Assembly (NCBI GenBank): GCA_030700315.1
Contig: JAUYJO010000211.1
Span: forward strand, 1-43,260
DNA length: 43,260 bases
Source of the DNA: Gallionella sp.
GTDB taxonomy: Bacteria > Pseudomonadota > Gammaproteobacteria > Burkholderiales > Gallionellaceae
Direction: 5' to 3'
Part shown: positions 43,027 to 43,260 of the stretch, in pieces
Numbering within the stretch: position 1 is the first letter of the stretch
Layout: each line of letters opens with the position of its first letter
The notes under the pieces: generated by a model
Told to the model about the DNA's origin: nothing
What the model saw: only the letters and a program-made list of their open reading frames with translations
Database searches by the model: none
Program-made: the position numbers and the translations under genes

Positions 43027-43096
43027 GGGACAGACCACGATTTCCCCGACGTGGAACGGCGGAGTGCCGGGCGTGGTGGAAATCGTGGTCTGTCCC
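43027..43096. repeat. REP-type hairpin with 19-bp perfect arms
   Basis: GGGACAGACCACGATTTCC (43027-43045) and its exact complement (43078-43096) flank a 32-nt GC-rich loop. GGTCTGTCCC(T/C)GATTATT-type sequences occur in REP elements mobilised by REP-associated tyrosine transposases; TGGTCCCTGATTATT follows at 43108. No transposase gene lies within the window. Confidence 0.75.
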
Positions 43097-43135
43097 TGAT
43101 TATTCTGGTCCCTGATTATTACTTGGACTGTGTCA

Positions 43136-43258
43136 TTAAATCCGATCATGCCTATCAAACACCCCGCAGCAAGGGCAGCGCGGCAGTTTGTTGGCGAAGG
43201 CACGGGCTATCGAGCGGCGGAGCGTCGCGATGGAGTCGCGCACATGCCGCTGGGGGCG
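43136..43258 (-). CDS. Possible 3' end of a minus-strand gene running off the right edge
   Basis: A frame open to the window edge encodes 40 residues with RDSIATLRRSIARAFANKL and PRCPCCGVFDRHDRI before TAA (43138-43136). The CPCC motif suggests a zinc-ribbon or redox tail, but I do not recognise a family and the piece is short. The rest of 42959-43260 holds only the REP hairpin. Confidence 0.25.
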   Translation of the reverse strand, partial: RPQRHVRDSIATLRRSIARAFANKLPRCPCCGVFDRHDRI

Positions 43259-43260
43259 CC

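Overview
The window looks like a chromosomal segment of a betaproteobacterium, probably of the Nitrosomonadales/Gallionellaceae type. This is inferred from the ftsH-folP-glmM order, the divergent yhbY/rlmE pair, clpSA next to a cold-shock gene, and the flavour of the proteins; I could not test it by search. No rRNA, tRNA or CRISPR array was seen.

Layout. 1-3.3 kb: tail of an IS110-type transposase, then a MmeI-like fused restriction-methylation enzyme on the minus strand with a tiny basic gene coupled to its stop codon. 3.4-9.2 kb (minus strand): a bifunctional aldolase/short-chain dehydrogenase, and a MacAB-like exporter (adaptor, ATPase, permease) whose genes are pushed apart by repeats. 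9.4-14.9 kb: housekeeping core yhbY <- -> rlmE, ftsH, folP, glmM. 14.9-17.4 kb: a repeat-rich patch holding a VOC-family gene that looks like a solitary integron cassette with its attC site, plus gluQ. 17.4-23.8 kb: clpA/clpS, a cold-shock gene with a hairpin-T tract in its leader, a DppBC-like permease pair, and an endonuclease/exonuclease/phosphatase-family gene. 23.8-37.1 kb: a defence island on the minus strand. A type I restriction system (hsdR, a KilA-N-type gene, fused hsdM-hsdS) runs with almost no gaps into SIR2, HerA and a HEPN-like gene, and a SNF2/SWIM helicase lies upstream. 37.5-38.9 kb: der. 39.4-43 kb: two toxin-antitoxin pairs, the second lying between two copies of the 3' end of the first toxin, then a DUF262/HNH (GmrSD-like) nuclease and a REP-type hairpin at the right edge.

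Two themes run through the window. First, it is crowded with short GC-rich palindromic repeats of at least two families. Most lie between genes, but four copies are inserted in frame inside three genes (twice in the MmeI-like gene, once each in gluQ and hsdM), adding peptides without breaking the reading frame. Another family is a hairpin whose stem differs between copies on both sides, and one copy is nested inside the first family. Second, defence genes make up close to half of the window.

The best candidate for an undescribed system is the six-gene run hsdR - kilA-N - hsdMS - sir2 - herA - HEPN-like (33676 to 24115). Its gene junctions are 1-nt overlap, 3 nt, 3 nt and 7 nt after kilA-N, one plausible promoter lies in front of hsdR, and large GAATTC-centred palindromes lie in front of and inside the KilA-N gene. 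SIR2-HerA and type I restriction are each known antiphage modules. Their fusion into one transcription unit with a third, HEPN-like component suggests that restriction and NAD+ depletion or RNA cleavage may be coupled; this is inference.
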